Shown here: piece by piece, positions 14,701-26,700 of the stretch | How the letters are laid out: each line of letters begins with the position of its first letter | Numbering within the stretch: position 1 is the first letter of the stretch | Origin: Mytilus galloprovincialis | Taxonomy: Eukaryota > Mollusca > Bivalvia > Mytilida > Mytilidae | Direction of reading: 5' to 3' | NCBI RefSeq assembly: GCF_965363235.1 | Contig: NC_134844.1 | Location: 91,350,664-91,414,663 of the forward strand | Length of the DNA stretch: 64,000 nt | Made by a program: the position numbers and the translations under genes | Notes under the pieces: generated by a model | Database searches by the model: none | Told to the model about the DNA's origin: nothing | Seen by the model: only the letters and a program-made list of their open reading frames with translations

Positions 14701-17700
14701 ATTTTTTAAAATAGAAAATGACATCATGATCATGCCTAAAATTAAAAAGCCTCCATCAGCAACATTAAATAGTAATATCTAAAAATAAAATTCCTTCACA
14801 TCCAAAATCATGGCTATAATTAAATAACCTTTATTAAACATTTTAAGAATAGTAACTTCTAACAGTGGCAGATTTACCGGGGGGGCACAGGGGGCACATG
14901 CCCCCCCCCCCCCCAGTTCAGGTCAACAATTTTTTTTTCTAACATAATTTTATTGTTACTGAAACTTCTTATCTAGTGCGGAAATTGTCACAGCTTGATT
15001 AGACTTCTTAAAGTGGCCGTTAATTAATATCAGCGTCCCCATGCGTGATTTATGACAACTTATCGGTGGGTGTGTAAATATTGACACCTGTGTGTAATGT
15101 CTTTATGAAAAAGCTTTTATGTAAAATACATTTACATGTTGATTGGAATAGTACAAATTTGTATTGGTTTATAATACAATACCGATTAAGATCGATTACC
15201 AGGTGAAACTTCTGATCTGTGTATTTGAAGAATAGGTACAAACATTTCCTGTAAATGTACGTTTTTTTCCAAAACTTTGTTTTTGTGAATTTATTCAGCA
15301 ACAAATTAAACTGTTTATTTTTTGATAACTTAGAAGATATATATGTTTTTTAAACGGAATGTCATATTACATTCCCCTCTTATTTTCAAGGGAAATGAAC
15401 AATTTGTTTTACTCCCCCTCCCCTTTCCCCTAATGCCTTCCCCAGTCCAGGAAAAATTAACTGACATTTCCTATTAAATAATCATCAATAAAATGCTATT
15501 TGATTTTCGTTAAAATTAAGTTTGTAACAGAATCTAGGACTTACACATTTCTCTCAAAGCCGAAGCATGCAGTTATATTGTTTTTATTGTTCTTGTTTCA
15601 ATTACCATGTACATGTATGAGGCTATGCAAAAGGTCACCATTTATGAAGATATGAAGGTGTTTTGCAGATATTAGAATAATGTGCAAAAAAGTAAGTCTG
15701 GAAGCGAGGACAAAACATATAGATAAAAGAATATAGAGGTGATGAAATATAAAGAAAATAGTGTTTGATTGTTGCATGGTTGTTAAACGTCCAGTGGCAA
15801 ATATTTGATGCATGTTTAGGTTGAATATAATAAAGATCAATTGGCAGTAAAGTGAAAAAGTAAAAAAAACTTAAAACATATCGAAATACAGAAACGATGA
15901 TCTGACCCCCCCCCCCCCCAAAAAAAAAAACAAAAAAAAAAAACAAAAAAAAACAACAAACAAAACAAACCTAGCACCCACTCACACTCGCACATATTTA
16001 TATATATATATTTATATTAAAAAAAAATTTGTTCATGGTGCCCCCCCAGACATCGAGGTCCTGGATCCGCCCCTGTCTAAAATAAAATTGACAGCTAATC
16101 ACCTAAAGACAATACATTTCTTAAGCAGTGTAAGGGAGGTAATTTGATAATATGTGTTTGAATTACCTCCCTACACTGCTTTCAAATTATGTTTTGTACT
16201 TAAGTAATTGTCCATTAACCTGGAAACCTTTGTTTTCTCCCTTGTTTGCCCCTAATTCCTAAACAGTTTGAGCCATAACCCCCCAAAGCAAATTCTTACC
16301 ATCCCTTTGTGATATGGTAACCTGTGGTATAATTTCAAAGAGATCCTTACATCATTTCACAAGTTATTGTCTGGAAACTAGAAAAATGCTTGTTTGGGCC
16401 CCATTTTGGCCTCTAATTCCTGAACTGTTAGGACCATAACCCCCAAAATCAATCCCAACCTTCCTTTTGTGGTCATTAACCTTATGGTAAAATTTAATAG
16501 AAATCCATACACTTAAACAAAAGTTATTGTCCGGTAACCCATGTGTCTTCGGGCGACGATGACAAAAGACAACGTGATACCAATATACGACCGCAACATT
16601 TTTACAGTCGTATAAAAACCCATACCGTCGAGTCGACTATAAAAGATCCTGACATGAAACAACTTGAATTGAGAAAACTAAGGAACCCAATTTAGTACAA
16701 AACAATTTTCGAAAAACCAATATGACAGATACGACCAAGCAACAAAACTGTATACAGGTTTACCACTTAGCTTATGGAAAAGGGGGGGTGGGATATGTTT
16801 TATTTTCTATTTGTTTTGTTATTTCTATCGCGGAAAAGTGATTATTTTTTTTAACAACTTTACTTGAATCGAATGAAAAATGAAAAAAAGATTGTCTTTT
16901 GAATAGAAATACATTTTATTAAAAGATAATCAGGATATAATTATATACCCTCCGCAACCGACTCTCGCGTGAGTTACGTTAATGTTATTCAATAGAATGT
17001 AAGATTATCTTATTATTTGCTATTTGATAGAGTAAAAGGTATACATAAATTTTAAAAAGTTAAGAACTGACACGAAGACGAATATAAATACATGTAGGTC
17101 ACAGTATGATTTCCTATTCAGTGTGTATCGTTCTGAACATGCATGAAATATTTGCCACTGGACGTTAAGCAAGCAACCAAAAATCCATCAACCTATTCAA
17201 TTTGACTCAATTAGATTTTCAAAATCTTACACACGAATATGTTAAATCTGGATTTATTTTATGAAAGTCTACATTAAAATTCATCACATGTATATGAAAA
17301 TGTTTCTTTATTTTGTTTATTGTAGCGATAAATCAACAAAACTTCACGTTATTTGTTTCTAAAATTAAACTGCAGGACTACAATGAAAGTTTCTTTTACA
17401 CCTATTATCGATTGATCTTTAAAAAAACAAATTTCCAAATCGGCATCAAAAAACTATAAGACGAATAAAGTTGTGAAGTAAATCATAGACTGTATGTTTA
17501 TCAAGGAAAATAATGACCTTACACAGGTAATTATTGTATGCCTTGGAACATATATCATTGAAACATGATATCGTCCAGGTTGATTCTGAAAAAGAATGAC
17601 CTGACGTTCTGAAAGAAAATAACTCCATATAGGTATATAAAACTGAATGTTACCTTTTTTGTTTTCACCCAAGGACTGCATTCTTGATCTATCAACCATT

Positions 17701-20700
17701 TTGTTGTATTAATCCGTCCATACTGAGCAGCACAATGTAAAGCTGTTCGGCCAATCTATATCAATATAAAAATATAAACATGTTAATGGTGTGTGATAAT
17801 AAATCAAGAGAGGAGTCAAACAATTTATCAAAATGTAAGAAATATAACATCTGGTAAAAAAATATTCAATTATATTTGTAAACTGATAAATGGTAGATTA
17901 AGATATATAAACTAAATATATATTTTCTGATTCAGTTCTACAAAACAGGAAAAAATAATAGCAAACCCCATTTAATATAAGTCTAACAAGTATTTGTTGT
18001 CCATTTAACATGTCTGATTAACAACATGATTTTATGTTGATTCAGTAGAATAATCAAAGTTGAAAAAAAAAAATATTTCAAGAAACATTGAAACGAGTTA
18101 TATTTTCTGATTCAGTGCGAAGAGACAAGAAAAATGAGACCCCACTTTTTATTATTCTGTCAAGTATTTGTTATTTTTAAAAGATGTTTTACATTAGATC
18201 TGTAGAATTAACATTATCTGACTAAAGATGTTAATACAACTTGTTCTCATCAACTTCTCATTAAAATCAGATGTTAACAAAATAATTTTTTGTCAGGAAA
18301 CAAAATAAAACCTTTACTATCTGATTCAGTTCTGTGTTACGAATAAAATGAGACCCCACTTTATATAATTCTAACAAATATTTGTTGTCCATTAAACCTG
18401 TCTGATTAACAACATGATTTTGTGTAGATTCTGTATAAAGTGATGTTTGGTCAGAGTAAGGTCATTATATCTATCATTACCTTGGATGTGGCCTCTAACT
18501 GACTTCCCTGACTGACCAGGTACATCACTACCTCCAGGTGTCCTCCCTCAGCGGCCCACATTAATGGTGTATATCCTCCCTGTAATATCAACATATAACA
18601 GACATCAAAACTTGTGTCATAAACTGGACAATGTTGTGTAATCAATATAAACAAAATATATATCACATGAATCAGTGGTCAAAACTGAATAAAATGACCA
18701 GTCACACTTGTATTTATATTCTACATAAACAACAAATAAACAACATGTTTTAATGTGAGATGTCAGAACTTCCATCAAAACTGTCAGGTTAAAAAAAACT
18801 TTTTTCAAGAAACATAAACAATATTTATATCAATGGACTCAGCTGAACAAGACAATTAAAATGAGACCTCACTTTATATAATTCTATCAAATATGTGTTG
18901 TCCATTAAATCTGTCTGATTAACGATGAATCAGTAGAATAATCAAAGTGAAAAAAAAAACTTTTTTTCAAGAAACTTTAAAACGAGTTATATTTTCTGAT
19001 TCAGTAGGAAAAGACAAGAAAAATAAGACCCCACTTTATATAATTCTGTCCAAGTATTTGTTATTTTTAAAAGATGTTTTACATTAGATCTGTAGAATTA
19101 ACATTATCTGACTAAAGATGTTAACACAACTTTTTCTCATCAACTTCTCATTAAAATCAGATGTTAACAAAATAATTTTTTGTCAGGAAACAAAATAAAA
19201 CCTTTACTTTCTGAATCAGTTCTGTGTTACGAATAAAATGAGACCCCACTTTAAATAATTCTAACAAATATTTGTTGTCCATTAAATCTGTCTGATTAAC
19301 AACATGATTTTGTGTAGATTCTGTATAAAGTTTTGTTTGGTCAGAGTAAGGTGATTATATCTATCATTACCAAGGTGGATGTGGCCTCTAACTGACTGCC
19401 CTGACTGACGAGGTACGTCACTACCTCCAGGTGTCCTCTCTCAGCCGCCCATATTAATGGTGTCCATCCATCCTGTAATATCAACATATAACAGACATCA
19501 AAACTTGTGTCATAAACTGGACAATGTTGTGTTATAAATATAAACAAAATATATATCACATGAATCAGTGGTCAAAACTGAATAAAATGACCAGTCACAC
19601 TTGTATTTATATTCTACATAAACAACAAATAAACAACATGTTTTATTGTGAGATGTCAGAACTTCCATCAGAACTGTCAGGTTAAAAAAAAAACTTTTTT
19701 CAAGAAACATAAAAACGAGTTATATTTTCTGATTCAGTACAACGAGACAAGAAAAATAAGACCCCACTTTATATAATTCTGTCAAGTATTTGTTATTTTT
19801 AAAAGATGTTTTACATTTACATTTAACATGTCTAATTAACAACATAATTTTGTGTAGATTCTGTAGAATAATCAAAGTTAACAAAAAAAACTTTTTTTGA
19901 AGAAACATTAAATCGAGTTATATTTTCTGATTCAGTATGAAGAGACAAGAAAAATAAGACCCCACTTTATATAATTCTCTCAAATATTTAGTCTCCATTA
20001 AACCCGTCTGATTAACAATGATTCAGTAGAATGATCAAAGTTAAAAAAAAAAAAAATTTCAAGAAATATAAAAATGATTTATATTTTCTGATTCAGTACG
20101 AGGAAACAAGACATATAAGACCCCACTTTATATAATTCTGTCAAGTATTTGTTATTTTTAAAAGATGTTTTATATTAGATCTGTAGAATTAACATTATCT
20201 GACTAAAGATGTTAACACAACTTGTTCTCATCAACTTCTCATTAAATCAGATGTTCACAAAATAATTTTTCGTCAGGAAACAAAATAAAACCTTTACTAT
20301 TTGATTCAGTTCTGTGTTATGAATAAAATGAGACCCCACTTTATAAAATTCTTACAAATAATTTTTTTTATTAAATCTGTCAATAATGATCAAAGTTTAA
20401 AAAAAAATAAAAACAAGAAAAATAAAAACAAGATATATTTTCTGATTCAGATTAATTGATGCTGAATATAAGAGTGTCATGACTATGTCACATGTTTCTG
20501 TCAAATATAAGAGTGGTATGGCTTGTTTACGTGATGGTGTTGAGTATAAGAGTGTCATTGCTATGTCACATGTTGGTGTTGAGTATAAGAGTGTCATGGT
20601 TATGTCACATGTTGGTGTTGAGTATAAGAGTGTCATGGTTATGTCACATGTTGGTGTTGAGTATAAGAGTGTCATGGTTATGTCACATGTTGATGCTGAG

Positions 20701-23700
20701 AATAAGAGTGTCATGGTTAGGTCAAATGATGGTGTTGTCATGTTCAGTACCAGAGTGGTAAATGCATGTTGAATGATCAAGTGTCACATGTCGGGCTCAG
20801 TATAAGAGTGGTAAATGCATGTTGTATGATCAAGTGTCACATGTCATGTTCAGTACAGGAGTGGTAAATGCATGTTGAATGATCAGGTGTCACATGTCGT
20901 GCTCTGTACAAGAGTGGTAAATGCATGTTGTATGATCAAGTGTCAAATGTCATGTTCAGTACAGGAGTGGTAAATGCATGTTGTTTGATTAGGAGTGACA
21001 TGTCATGTTCATTACCAGAGTGCTAAAGGCATGTTGTATGATCAGGTGTCACATGTTGTGCTCAGTACAGGAGTGGTAATTGAATATTGTATGATCAGGT
21101 GTCACATGCCAAGTTCACTACAGGACTGGTAAATGAATGATGTATGATCAGGTGTCACATGTCATGTCCAGTATAGGAGTAGCGACTGAATATTGTATGA
21201 TCAGGTGTCACATGTCATGTTCAGTACAGAAGTAGTAAATGAATATTGTATGATGTGGTATCACATGTCATATTCAGTACAGACTTGTTAAATGAATGAT
21301 GTATGATCAGGTGTCACATGTCATGTTCAGTACAGGACTGATAAATGAATGATGTATGATCAGGTGTCACATGTCATGTTCAGTACAGTAGTGGTCAATG
21401 ATTTTTTTATGATCAGGTGTCACATTCAGTACAGGAGTGGTAATAAAAGTTGTATGATCAGCTGTCACATGTCATGTTCAGTATAGGAGTGGTAAATGAA
21501 TGATGTATGATCAGGTGTCTCTCGTCATGTTCAGTACAGGAGTGGTAAATGAATGTTGTATGATCAGGGAACACATGTTATGTTCAGCATAGGAGTGGTA
21601 AGTGAATGATGTTTGATCATGTGTCACATGTCATGTTCAGTACAGGAGTGGTTAATGCATGCTGTATGGTCAGATGTCACATGTCATGTTCAGTACAGAA
21701 GGGGTTACGAAATGTTTCATGATCAGATGTCAAATCTTGTTCAGTACGGTGTTGTAAATAAATGTTGTATGATCAAGTGTCAAATGTCTTGTTCAGTACA
21801 GGAGTAGTCAATGAATGTTGTGTGATCCAGTGTCACATGTCATGTTCAATACAGGAGTGGTCACTGAATTATGTATGATCCGATTTCACATGTCATGTTC
21901 AGTAGAGGAGTGGTGACTGAATGTTGTATGACCAGGTATCAAATGTCTTGTTCAGTACAGGAGTGGTCAATGAATGTTGTTTGATCCAGTGTCACATGTC
22001 ATGTTCAATACAGTAGTGGTCACTGAATGTTGTATGATCCGATTTCACATGTCATGTTCAGTAGAGGAGTGGTGACTGAATGTTGTATGATCAGGTGTCG
22101 AATGTCTTGTTCAGTACAGGAGTGGTCAATGAATGTTGTTTGATCCAGTGTCACATGCCATGTTCAATACAGGAGTGGTCAATAAATGTTGTATCATCCG
22201 ATTTCACATGTCATGTTCAGTAGAGGAGTGGTGACAGAATGTTGTATGATCAGGTGTCAAATGTCATGTTTAATACAGGAGTGGTCAATGAATATTGTAT
22301 GATCTGGTGTCACATGTCATGTTCAATACAGGATTGGTCAATGAATGTTGTTTGATCATGTGTCACATGTCATGTTCATTAGAGGACTGGTCAAAGAATG
22401 TTGTATGATCAGGTGTCACATGTCATGTTCAGTCGAGGAGTGGTAAATTAATGTTGTTTGATCCAGTGTCACATGTCATGTTCAATACAGGAGTGGTTGA
22501 TGAATGTTGTATGATCAGGTGTCAAATGTCTTGTTCAATACAGGAGTGGTCAATGAATGTTGTATGGTCCGATTTCACATGTCATGTTCAGTAGAGGAGT
22601 GGTGACTGAATGTTGTATGATCAGGTGTCAAATGTCATGTTTAATACAGGAGTGGTCAATGAATATTGTATGATCTGGTGTCACATGTCCTGTTCAATAC
22701 AGGATTGGTCAATGAATGTTGTTTGATCATGTGTCACATGTCATGTTCATTAGAGGACTGGTCAAAGAATGTTGTATGATCAGGTTTCACATGTCATGTT
22801 CAGTCGAGGAGTGGTAAATTAATGTTGTTTGATCCAGTGTCACATGTCATGTTCAATACAGGAGTGGTTGATGAATGTTGTTTGATCAGGTGCTACATGT
22901 CATGTTCAGTACAGGAGTGGTCAATGAATGTTGAGTGATCCAGTGTCACGTCATTTTCAGTACAGAAGTGGTCAATAAATGTTGTATGATCAGGTGTCAC
23001 GTGCCATGTTCAATAGAGGAGTGGTCAATAAATGTTGTATGATCAGGTGTCACTTGTCATGTTCAATACAGGAGTGGTCAATGAATGCTGTATGATCAGT
23101 TGTCACATGTCATATTCAGTACAGGAGTGGTAAATGAATGATGTATGATCGATGTCACATGTCATGTTCACTACAGGAGTGGTAAATGAATGATGTATGA
23201 TCAGGTGCCACATGTCATGTTCACTACAGGAGTGGTAAATGAATGATGTATGATCAGTTGTCACATGTCATGTTCACTACAGGAGTGTCTTATTATCAGG
23301 TGTCACATGTCATATTCACTACAGGAGTGTTTTATTATCAGGTGTCACACATACTTGTTCGTATAACATTTAAAATGACACGTTTCTGATGACCAGTTAT
23401 TAACACCTAATTGATCGTCCATGCGGAACTATAACATATTTCACCTGATATTAAAACAAAACAAACTTAAATGACCAGAGCGTGATCAGATAAATAGTCA
23501 GAACCAACATTCATTAAGGTGGTACCAAACACCCTGACTAAAATTAATTTGGCTTGTTTAATTTTCATAAAATTTTGACAAAATATTTACCTTGACCCTT
23601 TGACAAAAATATAAAAATTTTAACTACAGACTTTATCAGAAAAAAATCATTGGATATATAGCAGTTTGACAAACACTAATTTTGATCATTGAGAAACTTA

Positions 23701-26700
23701 ATATTTCATTAACAATAGAACTTGATTAAAACGTTCAGCTGATTTATACAGAGTTGTCTCCCTGTAGTGTTATGTACCACCTTAAGGTGTAATACCACCA
23801 AATCATGGTACGTCACATCCGGTTGCATACGAAAGTAGGACTAAAAAAATATTCCCTTGAATTTGACAGTAGAAAATTAACCCTGCATTTCAATGTACTT
23901 TTTTTGAGTCGTAAATATGTATGTTGGATGTCTGAAATTATCATTCTTTTTTTATTTGATGGTCTTATAAAATATTTTGGAACGTTAAGGTTACATACTT
24001 ACCAAAGCAGGTAACCAGTAAATAACAGTGTAAAAATTGGGTTGTTTACTTCCGGCGGTGGTTACTTTCTTATATGCAATGAAATGTAATGTGACATTTT
24101 CACTGTATCACTGGAAAGGATTTAACTTTACACATGCAAAGTATTTCTTTGGTTGAAATAAAGGTAAATACTGTACAATTTTTTTAAAAGTGCCAATTTA
24201 ACAGACTAATAGGGAAAAATCAATGGTGGTATTACACCTATTTAGGGAAACTAAATGTGCACTCGTGACCCTATTGTACTTTCATTTTTAAAAGTTATTT
24301 ATAAACCAGTTCATACATTGTAAACATGGACTATTCTGAATGGATTTAGACACAGAAAGCACGTTTGAGGTAAAATTGCATTGAAATGGGGGTTTACGGG
24401 TGTTTTCTAAGTCAAATGGGTGGACAGACGAAGCTGTATTTAGATTACTGTCTTAAATTTTAAATTACCCTTACAGTTTTGTTTATACAACATGTGAATT
24501 TTTTATTTCAGTGTTAACCATGTTCTGAAGAGCATTCTGTTGAAAAATCTTATATGTGAATTGGTCTGCTGATGACACTTCAGCATTAAAGTATGTATCA
24601 ACTATCATCATGTTTTTTGTTTTTTTTTTGGCCGCAAAAGTTTACAATTTGCCATTGTGCCGTCTACATTTTGCACAGACAATAACTGATCTAAACACTT
24701 ATTTGTCCTTAATGTATACACATCAGAATCCAGTCTCACATACTTAAACTTTATAATTCTTACCAATTATTTTTTGTACCAGCATTCCAAGGGACATAAC
24801 CCTTTTTAAAAACATTTTGAGGTATTTTTTTTATTACTCTTTCTCCCCATTTTCTAATGTAAAATACAAGAACGTGGACTTTTTGTGTAAATCCATTAGA
24901 AATATACTGTTATGAGTAAATAAAAAGACTTTGATACCAGTAGCAATAAATGATTGACTGAAAGGGAACCGTTATTTGTCACACTAGGGGAACAGACCAA
25001 AAACTCAAGTTACACATAAGGGCTTATAGAAACTTCCGTGTAGACTGTTAACATTTATAGAGTCAGTTCTTTCAGCTAAAACACTTTAATTATTGATTTA
25101 ACATTACATCTATTTCATTTTTGTGGGAAAATAATCACATTTGTTTTATTTTTTAGACAAAAGATATCAAGTTTTGATGAAAAAGGAAGGAAGGAGGAAA
25201 AATGGACTAAAACAGACCTTCAAATGAACTCTTAAAGGTGCAATAAAATTGTTTATCATCTTAAATTTGTCTTTTGTATTCTATTTAATTGTTTGAATGC
25301 ATAGATCATGAGTTTATGATCAGATATTAGTCAACACTGCATTTTATAATGATACACTGAAATTAGGATTTTTCGAAGAAATTAGACTGAAATTGCCGTA
25401 GGATATGGCCTTACATTATAGTGATTTTCTCTGAAACTATAGTTCTGACTGAGACAAAACTTGACAGTTATGCTTGAAATAACTTGCAATTGGAGGGAAA
25501 CAAATTACATGAAGTTTATTTGACATTTAGGTGTTCTTTAATTGCAATAATTAAAGGGTTTGCAGAATTATGACAAATTTACAATTATTGAATGCAAAGC
25601 AGACAACCATTACCAGTGATCTTTTGGGATTTTTTTTTGTTATGACAGTGATTCCATAATTTATAGTGACTACCCTTTGTCAAATATTTGTAAATATTTG
25701 TTTATTGATTTTGTTTGTGAATGTTTTGTATCTGTACTTGTGTGTTCAATTATCACGAAGGATAAAAAAAAGAAGATGGAGCTTCAACACATAATAACAA
25801 ATTGTCATGTAAAAAAAAGGCACACTATTCAAAATATTTAGTTTGTTTACACAAATCTCATACTGTATTTCATGCATTCTAAATTGATGACGACACATTA
25901 GAATTTCAGATAAGTCAAATACTTTTGTCCAGTCCGTCCCTTCAACTTCAACTTAATCATGTTAATGAGATTTAAATGTATCTTATTTTAAAGCTTTGAG
26001 ACAGTAACCCAATAACATAAAAGTGTAATGACATAGTTCATGTCTGTTCTTGGTGCCCTGTGAAGTGTTTTAGGAACTGTTGTTTTGTCTTTTTAATAAA
26101 ATTTTTCTGCTATGCTATTTTACTTCTACTTATGTAATTTGATTGCCTCCCTGGTATTTTATCCAATATTTTCTCTGGTTGAGAGGTGTGGTATACATCC
26201 ATGTTTTGTTAATAAATTTCTTATAGTTTGTGTAAAAAAAGGAGTTAAGTGTATTGTTGTTGTGTAACTATGTTTCTTACTTCTAATGTAAAATACAGAA
26301 ATACATGTAATAACCAATATTCATTGTGTTTAACAACTAATCACTCAGAAAAAAAAGGGTGATTTATATATGTTTAACAACAAATCATTCAGAAAAAAAC
26401 AAGGGTGATTTATATATGATTGACAACGAATCACTCACAACAAACAAGGGTGATTTATATATTATTGACAATAAATCACTCAGAACAAACAAGGGGGATT
26501 TATATATGATTGACAACAAATCACTCAGAACAAACAAGGGGGATTTATGTATGATTGACAACGAATCACTCAGAACAAACAAGGGTGATTTATATATGAT
26601 TGACAACGAATCACTCAGAACAAACAAGGGTGATTTATATATGATTGACAAGGAATCACTCAGAACAAACAAGGGTGATTTATATATTATTGACAATGAA

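Larger units (their letters stand above)
13018..16617 (+). mobile_element. Family A element, copy 2, broken by three insertions
   Basis: The 5' end is atgcctcgctgagcgcagcc, then ttatacgaccacagtggtcg. The 3' end has ccaatatacgaccgcaacat, then ttacagtcgtataaaa, giving an imperfect hairpin. The length is stretched by a family B copy (13556-14298), a 134-bp tandem array (14300-14862) and a CAGTGGCAGAT element (14863-16075). The two outer parts together match the other family A copies. It is an old copy and has no coding capacity. Confidence 0.6.
18100..20350. repeat. 890-bp tandem duplication carrying an ankyrin exon
   Basis: Sequence at 18100-18990 is repeated at 18990-19880 with an offset of 890 bases. 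For example, catcaacttctcattaaaat is at 18248 and 19138, and exon starts are at 18481 and 19371. Two further partial copies of the intron part (about 19715 and 20075-20350) lack the exon. Unit borders recur as ttatattttctgattcagt. Introns and exon are both highly similar, so the duplication is fairly young. Confidence 0.85.

Noticed and set aside
20397..20780. 127-codon minus-strand and 97/89-codon plus-strand frames
   Set aside because: They are products of the 39-bp tandem unit and overlap each other on both strands.
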